From Lichenibacterium dinghuense (GTDB lineage Bacteria; Pseudomonadota; Alphaproteobacteria; Rhizobiales; Beijerinckiaceae): a stretch of DNA of 64,000 nt. Below, in pieces: positions 22,422 through 30,264 of this stretch; the first letter of the stretch is position 1, and every line of letters starts with the position of its first letter. The stretch lies in assembly GCF_021730615.1 (NCBI RefSeq), contig NZ_JAJLMN010000001.1, positions 2,170,501 to 2,234,500 on the forward strand, in the 5' to 3' direction. The translations under genes and the position numbers were made by a program. The notes under the pieces are model-generated. The model worked only from the letters and a program-made list of their open reading frames with translations, was not told the origin of the DNA and did no database searches.

Positions 22422-23444
22422 TCACCGCCCCGGCTTGCGGGCGCCCAGCGACGCCACCGTGGCCAGCGCCAAGCCGACGCCCGCCACCACGGCGGTGGTC
22501 ACCAGCGGGTGCTCGGTCGCGCGGGTGTAGAGGCTCACCTGCTGCACGTGGCCGGGGTAGTTGCCGCCCTCGGCCAGGTTCTCGCTCGGCCGCTCGAGCC
22601 CGCTGTCGTCGCGCGCGCGGCGCGGCGGGCGGCCGCTGGGCGTGTCGGGGATGACGTTGCGCAGCATGACGGTGTCGGCGAGCGACGGCGCGTAATGCTC
22701 CATGGCCTCGATCATCTTGCCGCCGCTGCCGACGAACAGGTCGCGCGTCGGCACCGCGGCGCAGTGCAGGATCGCTTCCGCCACCGTGCCGGCCGCGTAG
22801 ACCGGCGGCACGTGCTGCGGCTCGCTGTCGAGGTAGTTCTTGGCGTTGAGCGGGAAGGGCGTGTCGATGGCGCCGGGCTTGACCAGCGTCACGACGACGG
22901 GTGCCCCGTCGGCCTCGACGAAGACGCGGAACTCGTCCGTGAAGGCTTTCACGGCGTGCTTCGAGGCGGAATACACGCCCTGCAGCGCCACGGCGCGGTG
23001 CGACTCGGTCGAGCCCACGTTGATCAGCGCGCCGCCGCGGCGCCGTAGGTGCCTCAGCGCCGCGCGCGAGCCGTAGACGAGCCCCCACAGGTTGACGTCG
23101 AACAGCCTTCGCATCTCGTCGACCGGGATCTCCTCCGGCCGGCCGTAGATGCCCGTGCCGGCGTTGTTGACCCAGGTGTCGAAGCCGCCGAAGCGGTCCA
23201 CGGCCGCCTTCGCCAGCGCCTCGACGTCCTCCTCCTTGGCGACGTCGGTCGGCACCGCCAGGGCCTGCCCGCCGCCGGCCTCGATCTCGGCCGCCAGCGC
23301 GTCGAGGGCGTTCGTCGAACGGGCGGCCAGGACGAGCTTGGCGCCCTGCCGCGCCGCCATGCGGGCCGTGGCGAGCCCGATGCCGGACGACGCGCCGGTG
23401 ATCACGATGACCTGCTCGGACACGGGTTTCAGCTTCACCACCAT
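22422..23444 (-). CDS. Membrane-anchored short-chain dehydrogenase/reductase (paralogue)
   Basis: A 340-residue SDR, clearly paralogous to 8570-9568 (shared LKPxxEQ leader, TGASSGIGLATARMA, FGGFDTWVN, SASKHAVK, IDTPxP, NYPGHV-like tail). This copy keeps the canonical NNAG and the Ser/Tyr/Lys triad (NVGS, YSASK). The C-terminus LVTTAVVAGVGLALATVASLG is a hydrophobic tail followed by basic residues, again suggesting a membrane anchor. The residues between about 250 and 300 are proline/arginine-rich and less conserved. Substrate unknown. ATG at 23444. Confidence 0.88.
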   Translation of the reverse strand: MVVKLKPVSEQVIVITGASSGIGLATARMAARQGAKLVLAARSTNALDALAAEIEAGGGQALAVPTDVAKEEDVEALAKAAVDRFGGFDTWVNNAGTGIYGRPEEIPVDEMRRLFDVNLWGLVYGSRAALRHLRRRGGALINVGSTESHRAVALQGVYSASKHAVKAFTDEFRVFVEADGAPVVVTLVKPGAIDTPFPLNAKNYLDSEPQHVPPVYAAGTVAEAILHCAAVPTRDLFVGSGGKMIEAMEHYAPSLADTVMLRNVIPDTPSGRPPRRARDDSGLERPSENLAEGGNYPGHVQQVSLYTRATEHPLVTTAVVAGVGLALATVASLGARKPGR

Positions 23445-23463
23445 GGCGTGACCCTTCTGTGGT

Positions 23464-23487
23464 GCGCCGGGCCTACGGGCCCGGCGC
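23464..23487. repeat. Strong GC hairpin upstream of SDR gene
   Basis: GCGCCGGGCC / GGCCCGGCGC with a TACG loop, a perfect 10-bp stem, 20 bp upstream of the SDR start at 23444. Function unclear; it could affect the SDR 5' leader. Confidence 0.45.
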
Positions 23488-23704
23488 GTTCACGGGCGGA
23501 AATGCGCGCGTCACTCCCGATGTTGCGGGCAGGGCGCGCGATCGCGCCCGCGGCGCCGGCGCTCCTGGCGGTGGAGGCCTACCCGTGATCGCAGACGGTG
23601 GGGTCGCGGTGCGCGATCGGCCCCCTGTCGGACTTTTTCATTGCGTGCAGGTTGGCCACGCCCTACTCCCGCGCTGATTTGGCTCAGGCGGGAGCGGGAT
23701 TGGC

Positions 23705-23935
23705 GTGCCGAGGTTCTTTTTCGATACGGATGACGGCGAGCACGTGAGGCGCGACTGCAGCGGCACCGTCCTTTCCGGCCGGGAGATCGCCAAGGCCGAG
23801 GCCGCCTCGCTCCTCCGCGACCTCGCCCACGGCATGAGGCTCGAAGGCTCCAGCGTCTTCTCCTGTGCGGTCAGGCAGGACGACGAGCAGCCGATCTACC
23901 GCGTCACGATGGTGATCGAGGGCCGGTCCGTCTGA
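23705..23935 (+). CDS. DUF6894 small protein
   Basis: A 76-residue protein starting PRFFFDTDDGEHVRRDCSGT, the hallmark of DUF6894, a small family frequent in Methylobacterium and Bradyrhizobium with no known biochemical role. The remainder (ALAHG-like helix, then the VTMVIEGRSV strand) fits the family. GTG start at 23705. A second family member follows at 24063. Confidence 0.8.
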   Translation: MPRFFFDTDDGEHVRRDCSGTVLSGREIAKAEAASLLRDLAHGMRLEGSSVFSCAVRQDDEQPIYRVTMVIEGRSV

Positions 23936-24062
23936 GGATCGGCCCCGATCCCGTGAGCCGGATCGGCCGCGACCGTGCCGGGAGCTGGCTCCAACCCGTT
24001 CGGCCGAACAAACTATGCTTTTTGATGGTTTCCCCGCGTCCCCTGACGGGAAGGAAACGTCG

Positions 24063-24314
24063 GTGCCGCTCTTTCACTTCAACGTCCTCGACGGCGTCTC
24101 CGACATCGACACCGAGGGGACCGTCCTGCCGGACGTGGACGCGGCCTGGCGCGAAGCCCGCATCCTCGCCGGCGACCTCATCAAGGACGCGAGGGAGTGG
24201 GACAGGCTCGGCGAGGAATGGCGCATCGAGGTCACGGACCACGCGGGCACGATCCTGTTCCGCATCGACGTCGCGGCGATGAGGTCGCCGCTGATGAGGG
24301 TCGAAAGACCGTAG
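24063..24314 (+). CDS. DUF6894-like small protein
   Basis: An 83-residue relative of the preceding gene: PLFHFNVLDGVSDIDTEGTVLPD aligns with the FFFDTDDG...DxxG pattern, followed by AWREARILAGDLIKD and a strand WRIEVTDHAGTILFRIDVA. GTG at 24063 is preferred over an upstream in-frame start at 24015 because GGGAAGGA precedes it and the family signature then begins at residue 2. The two genes are 127 bp apart and diverged. Confidence 0.72.
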   Translation: MPLFHFNVLDGVSDIDTEGTVLPDVDAAWREARILAGDLIKDAREWDRLGEEWRIEVTDHAGTILFRIDVAAMRSPLMRVERP

Positions 24315-24374
24315 CGCCGCCGATGGGCGCGGCCGCCTGGGCTCGGCGATCGCCCGTGACCGGCAGGGGGGGGG

Positions 24375-25714
24375 GGACTCCCCACCGTTTATCAAGCGGT
24401 TTTTGCGGTGAGGTTGGGATCGAAGCTCGACCCGGTTTTCAGCATGGCGCAGGCCACGCCGAGGAGCCTGTCGGCCACCGAGCGGAGTGCCCTGGCATGG
24501 CCGTGGCCGCGCGCTCGCAGGGCCTTGTAGCGGGCCTTGCAGGTCGGGTCATTCTGGGCGGCGACGCGCGCCCAGTGGTAGACGGCATTGCGCAGCCGGA
24601 CATCGGCCGCCTGACGCATCAGCACGACGCAGCTTTTGCCGGATCGCTTCGTGACGGGCGCCACGCCGGACAAGCAGCGCAGGGCTTGGTAGTCTCGCCG
24701 GTGCAGAGCTTCAAACGCTTCTGCGAGCAGCGTGGCGATGACGATCCTTCCGACTCCCGGCAAGGATCTCAGGATCGTCACGTCGCGCTGCTCCTGATGC
24801 TGCCCCGGCGCGTCGGCGGCCTCGGCCAGTTGCCCCGTCAGCCGATCGAGCTGGGCGTCGGCGTCCGCGATCTGGCGGTTCACGAGCTGGAGCCGCTTGG
24901 CCACTGCCTCGATATGGGCTGTGGCCGCGCTCACCGTGCCGGGTGCGACGGCGACCGGTGTTGCGCGCAGGCGTTCGAGCGCTTGGGCCGCGGTGAAGCG
25001 CCGGATGCGGTGGCTCTTCAGCAGTCGAGCGACAGTTCCTTCACGGACCTTCTTGGCCTTCTCCGGCGTCGGCACGAGCTTCCAGAGTTCCAAGAACCAG
25101 GGCGCCGCGACGTCGTCGGCCAAGTCCAGCATCTGCGGATAGTAACGCCACAACAGTTCCCGGACGCAATTGCCGAGCCGGTTGCGGTCGTGGCGCAGAT
25201 CATCACTGATGCGGGACCACTCTCGCAGCTCGACGATGACCGGGTCGAGCGGCTCCAGGCGGCGCAGACAGCGCGGGTCGGTGCGCAGCGCGTCGGCCAG
25301 CACATGCGCGTCGCGGCTGTCGTCCTTGGCGCCGGCGGGCGAGAAGCGGTCCCGGAAGCGGTCGAGTTGCTTCGGATTGATGGAATGAACGCGGAAGCCG
25401 CGCTCCATCAGGCTCTCCACCACCGGGCCGTGCGGCACCTCGATGGCCACCGACACGGCATCCGGTGCCGCCCCGGTCTGCTTCTCGATCCAGGCCGCCA
25501 TCTCGGCCAGGCCCTCGCCGCCGTGGGCGAAGCCGCGCTCGCCCATCTTGCGGCCCTGGGCATCGATCACGAACACGTGGTGCGTCTGCGATGCCCAGTC
25601 GACGCCCACGAACCAGTCCCGACCTCGTTCCTCCACGACACCCTCCATCGGCTTCGAGCCGCCACAGTGCCTGCCGATCCCTGTACTGGCGCTCGAAGGC
25701 GCGGACTCCCCACC
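24375..25714 (-). mobile_element. IS110-family insertion sequence
   Basis: One transposase gene is bracketed by a 12-bp direct repeat GGACTCCCCACC at 24375-24386 and 25703-25714. The same motif ends the remnant at 9688, so it belongs to the element end. The left boundary is close to the transposase stop, as in IS110 elements. The true far boundary may lie beyond 25714, because IS110 elements carry a non-coding region before the transposase that encodes a bridge RNA. A run of 11 G (24366-24376) abuts the left end. Confidence 0.7.
24392..25648 (-). CDS. IS110-family transposase (DEDD recombinase)
   Basis: A 418-residue transposase with an N-terminal RuvC-like DEDD domain (FVGVDWASQTHHVFVID, then AIEVPHGPVVESLMERG, and the DSRDAHVLADAL motif) and a C-terminal Transposase_20 domain with the invariant-Ser region (LRSLPGVGRIVIATLLAEA, then ALRCLSGVAPVTKRSGKS). 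The length is full and no frameshift is seen, so it may be active. ATG at 25648 gives MEGVVEERGRDWFVGVDW. IS110 enzymes insert at sites specified by a bridge RNA rather than by random cut-and-paste. Confidence 0.92.
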   Translation of the reverse strand: MEGVVEERGRDWFVGVDWASQTHHVFVIDAQGRKMGERGFAHGGEGLAEMAAWIEKQTGAAPDAVSVAIEVPHGPVVESLMERGFRVHSINPKQLDRFRDRFSPAGAKDDSRDAHVLADALRTDPRCLRRLEPLDPVIVELREWSRISDDLRHDRNRLGNCVRELLWRYYPQMLDLADDVAAPWFLELWKLVPTPEKAKKVREGTVARLLKSHRIRRFTAAQALERLRATPVAVAPGTVSAATAHIEAVAKRLQLVNRQIADADAQLDRLTGQLAEAADAPGQHQEQRDVTILRSLPGVGRIVIATLLAEAFEALHRRDYQALRCLSGVAPVTKRSGKSCVVLMRQAADVRLRNAVYHWARVAAQNDPTCKARYKALRARGHGHARALRSVADRLLGVACAMLKTGSSFDPNLTAKTA

Positions 25715-26007
25715 AGGCATCCACCGTGGCATCCTGCCGAGGCACGGGTCCCCCCCAGGGGCTCAAAGCTCAGGGGGCGATGGGTTGCTCTCGGTAGGCC
25801 GGCTCGATCCGGGCAGCCTAAAACGCGACCGACCGGATCGCTATGACGGGTACAGGGGGCGAGCCGGTCCGCTATGGCGTTGCACGCCCGGAGCGGTGCC
25901 GTCGCCTCGAGGTGAGCCGCCGCTTCTCCTCCGCTTGAGTTCCTCCCCGTTGCGGTTTGTCCACACCCACCGCGCCGAAGCCCCTTGCCGCGCCGCGCCG
26001 GCGCCTA
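25715..26007. other. Non-coding stretch between IS110 transposase and umuD; possible bridge-RNA region
   Basis: Together with 25649-25714 this makes about 390 bp without a convincing gene. It contains two imperfect 16-bp direct repeats (25833-25848 and 25864-25879, 13 of 16 identical, core CGCTATG), two CAGGGGGCGA copies, and small hairpins such as GGGGCTCAAAGCTC. It precedes the transposase on its strand, where IS110 elements keep their bridge RNA, but I cannot fold it reliably. Confidence 0.35.
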
Positions 26008-26030
26008 TTTGATTACGTTACGTAATCAAA
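26008..26030. promoter_or_regulatory. 23-bp palindrome at the umuD start, probable auto-operator
   Basis: TTTGATTACGT and ACGTAATCAAA are exact inverted 11-mers around a single T, 11 bp before the ATG of the UmuD-like gene. It is AT-rich in a very GC-rich setting. It is not the alphaproteobacterial LexA box (GTTC-N7-GTTC). Confidence 0.65.
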
Positions 26031-26041
26031 CGGGGGCGGCG

Positions 26042-26602
26042 ATGGCCGAGGTTCCGAAGCGAGGCGGCCGCCGGCCGGGGGCCGGGCGGCCCGGAGGCCC
26101 GTCCGAGGTCGTGCGCCTGCCGCTGCCGCTCGCCGCCATCGCCCGGCGCATGAAGGACGGCAGCCTGCGCGCGGGCGACATCAACGCCTTCCTCGACGTG
26201 GCGCCGCGCAGCGAGGCGTCCGTGCCGCTGGCCTCGACCGCGGCGGCCTGCGGCTTCCCGAGCCCCGCCGACGACCACATGGACGGGCCGCTCGACTTCA
26301 ACGATCTCCTGGTCCGCAATCCCCAGGCCACGTTCGCGGTGCGGATCTCCGGCGAAAGCATGCGCGACCGCGGGCTGCTGCCCGGCGACGTCGCCGTGGT
26401 GGACCGCGCGCGCTCGCCGGTGAGCGGCTGCATCGTGCTCGGCCTCGTCGGCGGCGAGTTCACGGTCAAGACCTACCGGCTGAAGGCGGGCGGCGCCGTG
26501 GTGCTGGAGGCCGCCAACCCGGACTTCCCCGACATCGCCATCGACGAAGCCTCCGCCTTCGAGGTGTGGGGCGTCGTGACCGGCATCGTGCGGACCTTCT
26601 GA
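26042..26602 (+). CDS. umuD: UmuD-like S24 autopeptidase with extended basic N-terminus
   Basis: A 186-residue LexA/UmuD-family protein. Self-cleavage site Cys70-Gly71 sits in ACGFPSPADD, as in UmuD, followed by the catalytic Ser106 (SGESM) and Lys143 (FTVKTYRL). UmuD is about 140 residues; here about 45 extra N-terminal residues include a basic AT-hook-like KRGGRRPGAGRPGG. Such extensions are known in plasmid/ICE UmuD proteins and in the Acinetobacter UmuDAb repressor, so a DNA-binding, RecA-responsive repressor role is plausible. No umuC lies next to it. A perfect palindrome just upstream may be its own operator. Confidence 0.88.
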   Translation: MAEVPKRGGRRPGAGRPGGPSEVVRLPLPLAAIARRMKDGSLRAGDINAFLDVAPRSEASVPLASTAAACGFPSPADDHMDGPLDFNDLLVRNPQATFAVRISGESMRDRGLLPGDVAVVDRARSPVSGCIVLGLVGGEFTVKTYRLKAGGAVVLEAANPDFPDIAIDEASAFEVWGVVTGIVRTF

Positions 26603-26625
26603 ACCTCGGCCGCGGGAGCCTTCGC

Positions 26626-26859
26626 ATGAGGATCGGCGATTCCGTCCGCCTGAAGCCGGGCAGCCCGCTGCGCGAGCGGCTCGAACCCTTCGCCGACGAG
26701 GTCGGCCGGGTGGTCGACACCTTCTAGGACGACGACGACGACGGGCTGCGCATCGCCGTGGCCTATCCCGACCAGCTCTACGGCTGGCTGGCGCCGCTGT
26801 CGGCGGAGGATTTCGTGCTCGACGCCGGCCGGGCCGGCGCCCCGCCCCCGCATCCGTGA
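26626..26859 (+). pseudogene. Small gene interrupted by an in-frame amber codon
   Basis: ATG 26626 opens a 77-codon frame broken by TAG at codon 34 (26725-26727). Both sides read as one protein: MRIGDSVRLKPGSPLRERLEP before and LRIAVAYPDQLYGWLAPLSAEDFVLDAG after, separated by an Asp run. The frame ends at TGA 26857-26859, which overlaps the next gene's GTG (GTGA), a coupling that supports past translation of the whole frame. Family unknown; the start resembles small SH3-like beta-barrels. Nonsense mutation, read-through or a sequencing error are all possible. Confidence 0.6.
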
Positions 26860-27530
26860 CGGCGCCCCGCCACCTCGTCGACTGGCCGCTGGTGCTGGTC
26901 GACGTCGAATGTTCGCTCTGCCCGCGCCTCGGGCGCTACCGGCTCGCGCGCCTCGCCGAGCGCTACGGCGCCGCGGTGCCGCTCGCCCGCCTCCTGGAGC
27001 TGATCGCGGCCGACTGCACCCTGATGAAGCCGGGCGAGAAACCCCGGCACTACGAGGCCCGCTGCGGGATCCGCTACGTCGTGCCGCCGGCCGAGCCGCT
27101 GCCGGCCGACGCGCCGGCCCGCGCCGGGGCGCCGCGGGCCGCCCCGGCCGGAGGCACCGCGAAGGGCGCGGCCCGCAGGCGCCTCGGCCCCGACGGGCCC
27201 CCGCCCACGCTGGCGATGCTGCGCGGGCGCGGCATCACGGCCCTGTCGGCCACCTGCCAGGGGCTGTGGCAGGGCCACCCGTGCCACCGCACCACCACCC
27301 TGCCCCTCGACCGCCTGGGCGCGCCGGACGACGCTGTGTTCCTCGACCTGTGCCGGTCGCTGCGCCTCGTGTGCGGCCGCTGCGGCGGGCGCAGGATGCA
27401 CGTGGTGCCGCTGTGGCCCGACGTCCGGCAGAAACGCGCGGCCAGCCTCGGCGTCGACTCCCGGCCCGTCATGCCGGGCACGGCTCCCCCGCCCCGCCCG
27501 CCGGGGGCCGGCGAGCCGCCCGCGGCGTGA
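26856..27530 (+). CDS. Hypothetical protein with Cys-pair (zinc-finger-like) motifs
   Basis: A 224-residue protein of no family I can name. It has a CxxC in VECSLCPRLG (residues 19-22) followed by a helix RYRLARLAERYG, and later a Cys/His-rich block ATCQGLWQGHPCHRTTTLPLDRLG and LVCGRCGGRRMHVVPLWPD with CGRC. The two halves look like related Cys-containing modules joined by an Ala/Pro-rich linker (about residues 75-105). Zinc binding and a nucleic-acid role are inferences. GTG at 26856 overlaps the stop of the amber-interrupted gene. Confidence 0.7.
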   Translation: MTAPRHLVDWPLVLVDVECSLCPRLGRYRLARLAERYGAAVPLARLLELIAADCTLMKPGEKPRHYEARCGIRYVVPPAEPLPADAPARAGAPRAAPAGGTAKGAARRRLGPDGPPPTLAMLRGRGITALSATCQGLWQGHPCHRTTTLPLDRLGAPDDAVFLDLCRSLRLVCGRCGGRRMHVVPLWPDVRQKRAASLGVDSRPVMPGTAPPPRPPGAGEPPAA

Positions 27531-27647
27531 CGGCGGCTTGCGCGGCATTCATCTCAAATGCGAGGGACGATCGTCGCCCGACCTTAGAACGTCGTAGCGC
27601 TCCATCGGGCCGTCGCAGCGGTCGATCGCGCGTCGGAGGAGGTCGGG

Positions 27648-28034
27648 TTGGCGAGATATGTCCATGGAAGCGCGGCGGGCGTCGCGGTGGGGCCGGTCGA
27701 CGGAACCCGCTCCGTGCTGCATCGCTACGAGATCGTCGGCGACGTGCTGGTGCGCCGGCGCATCGCCGACCGGCGCCCCTTCGCCGACGGCGAGGTCCGC
27801 CTCATCGACGTGCTGATCAACGAGGACGCGGCCGGCCGCTCCATCAACGTGGTGCGCGGCATCGTGGTCAGCGAGCGCGACCTCGCGCGGCTCGGCCCGG
27901 ACGGCGGGCCGCTCGCCTGGCGCGAGTTCGCCGTCGGCGCGGACCTGCTGCTGGCGATCGGCGAGGACCTCCGCGTGGGCCCCCGCGAGCGCCCGGCCCT
28001 GCGGCTGGCGACGCTGGACGGCCGGCGGCTGTAG
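27648..28034 (+). CDS. Hypothetical protein
   Basis: A 128-residue protein, TTG start at 27648 with GGAGG about 9 bp upstream. It is predicted to be beta-rich (RYEIVGDVLVRRRIADRRPF, VLINEDAAGRSINVVRGIVV, LLLAIGEDLRVGP) without a signal peptide or membrane segment. I recognise no family or motif. It stands alone, 117 bp after the Cys-pair protein and 132 bp before the transporter relic. Confidence 0.55.
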   Translation: MARYVHGSAAGVAVGPVDGTRSVLHRYEIVGDVLVRRRIADRRPFADGEVRLIDVLINEDAAGRSINVVRGIVVSERDLARLGPDGGPLAWREFAVGADLLLAIGEDLRVGPRERPALRLATLDGRRL

Positions 28035-28166
28035 GCGGCCCGCTTCCGGCCGGAAATCCACAAAATTTATAGATTGATCTCACACGAGCTGGCGGAGTCA
28101 CGCGGCGCGCGATAGACCCGCCCGCACCCGGACCGGGCGCGCCGCGGTCCGCCGCGCAGCCCATCC

Positions 28167-28559
28167 ATGACCCAGCCTCGAGCCGCCCTCCTCGCCGCGG
28201 CCTCCCTGTTCCTGCTGGCGGCCGGCCCGGCCCTCGCCGATCCGGCGCTCGACCGCGTCAAAGCGGCCGGCACGCTGCGGGTCGGCGTCGAGGGCACCTA
28301 CCCGCCCTTCACCTTTCAACTCGCCGCGGAGGTCTCCGCGGTGCTGCGCCGCCTCGCGGCCGAGGGCGTCACCATGGTGATGGCCACCCACGACCTGCGC
28401 CTCGCCTCCTCGATCGCGCGCGACGTCGTGTTCCTGGAAGGCGGCCGCGTGGTCGAGTCCGGCCCGGCCGCGCAGGTCTTCGGCGCGCCGCGGCAGGCCC
28501 GCACGGCGGATTTCATCCGCACGCTCGGCAGCGCGGAGGCGGCAGCCCGTTCCGTATAG
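28167..28559 (+). pseudogene. Deletion fusion: amino-acid ABC binding protein N-terminus joined to ABC ATPase C-terminus
   Basis: Residues 1-51 are the start of a family-3 periplasmic solute-binding protein: signal peptide (LLAAASLFLLAAGPALA) then DRVKAAGTLRVGVEGTYPPFTF. From about residue 53 the sequence switches to the C-terminus of a GlnQ/HisP-type ABC ATPase: VLRRLAAEGVTMVMATHDL, the H-loop His in ATHD, then FLEGGRVVESGPAAQVF. The intact order would be binding protein, permease, ATPase, so one in-frame deletion near 28317-28325 removed the rest. The product cannot transport; if made, it would be exported and misfolded. It lies 94 bp before the flavin monooxygenase gene. Confidence 0.85.
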
Positions 28560-28652
28560 TGAAATACTAGACTTTCCGCCGGGATCGGGGCAGTGTCGCC
28601 GCACCGGGGCGAGCGCCCGCCGCGCCACGGCGCGATCCGAGGGAGACCGCCG

Positions 28653-30020
28653 ATGCCGCCCCGCCGCGAGATGGTCCTCAACGCCTTCACGATGAACTGC
28701 GTCGGCCACATCAACCACGGCCTGTGGACGCACCCGCGCGACCGCTCGGCCGACTATACCCGCCTCGACCACTGGACGGCGCTCGCCCGCACGCTGGAGC
28801 GCGGGCTGTTCGACGCCGTCTTCATCGCCGACATCGTGGGCGTCTACGACGTCTACGGCGGCTCGGTCGACCTCACGGCGCGCGAGAGCATCCAGCTTCC
28901 GGTCAACGAGCCGACGCTGCTCGTGCCCGCCATGGCGGCCGTGACGAAGGACCTCGGCTTCGGCGTCACGGTCAACATCGCGGGCGAGCATCCCTACACC
29001 TTCGCGCGCCGCCTTGCGACGCTGGACCACCTGACGGGCGGGCGCGTCGGCTGGAACGTGGTGACGGGCTACCTCGACAGCGCCGCCCGCGCGGTGGGTG
29101 AGGACGCTCTCGCCCAGCACGACAGCCGCTACGACCGCGCCGACGACTACCTCGACCTCACCTACAAGCTGCTCGAGACGAGCTGGGACGACGACGCCGT
29201 GCGCCGCGACCGGGCGGCCCGCGTCTACGCCGACCCGTCGCGGATCCACCGCGTGCGCCACGAGGGGCCGTTCTACGCCTGCGAGGGCGTCCACCTCGCC
29301 GAGCCCTCGCCCCAGCGCACGCCCGTGCTGTTCCAGGCCGGCGCCTCGGGGCGCGGGCAGCGCTTCGCCGCGCGCCACGCCGAATGCGTCTTCATCTCGG
29401 CGCCCGACAAGGCCACGGCGCGGCAGACCGCGCGCCGGCTGCGGGCCGAGGTGATGGCGGCCGGCCGGCGGCCCGAGGACGTGAAGGTGCTGATGGGGAT
29501 CAGCGTGGTGGCGGGCGACACGGACGCGCAGGCGCGGGACAAGCTCGCCGACTACGTCGCCCATGCCAGCCCCGAGGCCGGCCTCGCCCATTTCGCGGCC
29601 GGGTCCGGCGTCGACGTCTCGCGCTACGGGCTCGACGACGAGATCGACTACGGGACGGGCAACGGCATCCAGTCGACCACGCAGGTGGCCAGGAGCCGGG
29701 GCTTCACGGTGCGCCAGCTCCTCGCCCAGGTGGCGCTCGGCGGCCGCTACCCGCTGGTGGTGGGCGACGGCGCCGGCATCGCACGGGAGCTCGAATCCTG
29801 GATGGACGAGGGCGAGGTCGACGGCTTCAACCTCACCCGCACGGTGGTGCCGGAATGCTGGGACGACTTCGTGCGGATCGCCGTGCCGGCCCTGCAGGAG
29901 CGCGGGCTCCACAAGCGGGCATACGGCGCCGGCACGCTGCGGGCGAAGCTGTTCGGGCGCGGCGACAGGCTCGACGAGGCCCACGCCGCCGGGGCGGTGC
30001 GCCGGGCGGCGCGAGCGTGA
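28653..30020 (+). CDS. LLM-class flavin-dependent monooxygenase (NtaA/SnaA/DszA type)
   Basis: A 455-residue FMN-dependent monooxygenase that uses reduced flavin from a separate reductase. Family marks are NAFTMNCVGHINHGLWTHP, FIADIVGVYD, the block LTGGRVGWNVVTGY (residues about 128-141), the AGASGRGQRFAARHAE motif and the late GYGNG-like GTGNGIQSTTQVARSRG. These enzymes oxidise C-S, C-N or aromatic substrates; YxeK of Bacillus, next to an amino-acid ABC transporter, is a relative. Here the adjoining transporter is a deletion relic. ATG 28653 has GGGAGA upstream. Confidence 0.88.
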   Translation: MPPRREMVLNAFTMNCVGHINHGLWTHPRDRSADYTRLDHWTALARTLERGLFDAVFIADIVGVYDVYGGSVDLTARESIQLPVNEPTLLVPAMAAVTKDLGFGVTVNIAGEHPYTFARRLATLDHLTGGRVGWNVVTGYLDSAARAVGEDALAQHDSRYDRADDYLDLTYKLLETSWDDDAVRRDRAARVYADPSRIHRVRHEGPFYACEGVHLAEPSPQRTPVLFQAGASGRGQRFAARHAECVFISAPDKATARQTARRLRAEVMAAGRRPEDVKVLMGISVVAGDTDAQARDKLADYVAHASPEAGLAHFAAGSGVDVSRYGLDDEIDYGTGNGIQSTTQVARSRGFTVRQLLAQVALGGRYPLVVGDGAGIARELESWMDEGEVDGFNLTRTVVPECWDDFVRIAVPALQERGLHKRAYGAGTLRAKLFGRGDRLDEAHAAGAVRRAARA

Positions 30021-30042
30021 CGCGGTTTCCGCGACATCGGCT

Positions 30043-30205
30043 CGGTCGCACCCGGCCGGCCTCCTCCACCATGCTTCGCATGGTCCCCCTCCTCCGCTCC
30101 GCAGAGGAGGATCGGCGCACGACGGTCGCCGCCTCGATCCTCCTCCGCCTGCGGAGGAGGGGGACCGCGCGCAGCGCGGTGGAGGAGGCGGACCGGGCGC
30201 GACCG
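30043..30205. repeat. 163-bp imperfect inverted repeat (intergenic palindromic element)
   Basis: The left arm starts CGGTCGCACCCGG at 30043 and the right arm ends as its near inverse at 30205. Each arm contains GCCTCCTCCACC and CCCCCTCCTCCGC blocks and ends in GAGGAGGATCG (to about 30113; right arm from about 30136). Small hairpins nest within each arm (ATGCTTCGCAT; CCGCGCGCAGCGCGG). It fills most of the gap between the monooxygenase and the FAD protein. It looks like a dispersed intergenic repeat or MITE relic. Confidence 0.65.
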
Positions 30206-30264
30206 CGCAGATCTGTCCCGAGCCGATCACCCGGACGGCCTGTGACGCGGATGAAGGAGTGCGC

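Noticed and set aside
24366-24376. Run of 11 G as a phase-variable tract
   Set aside because: It lies outside any gene and abuts an IS end; no frame would be switched by slippage there.
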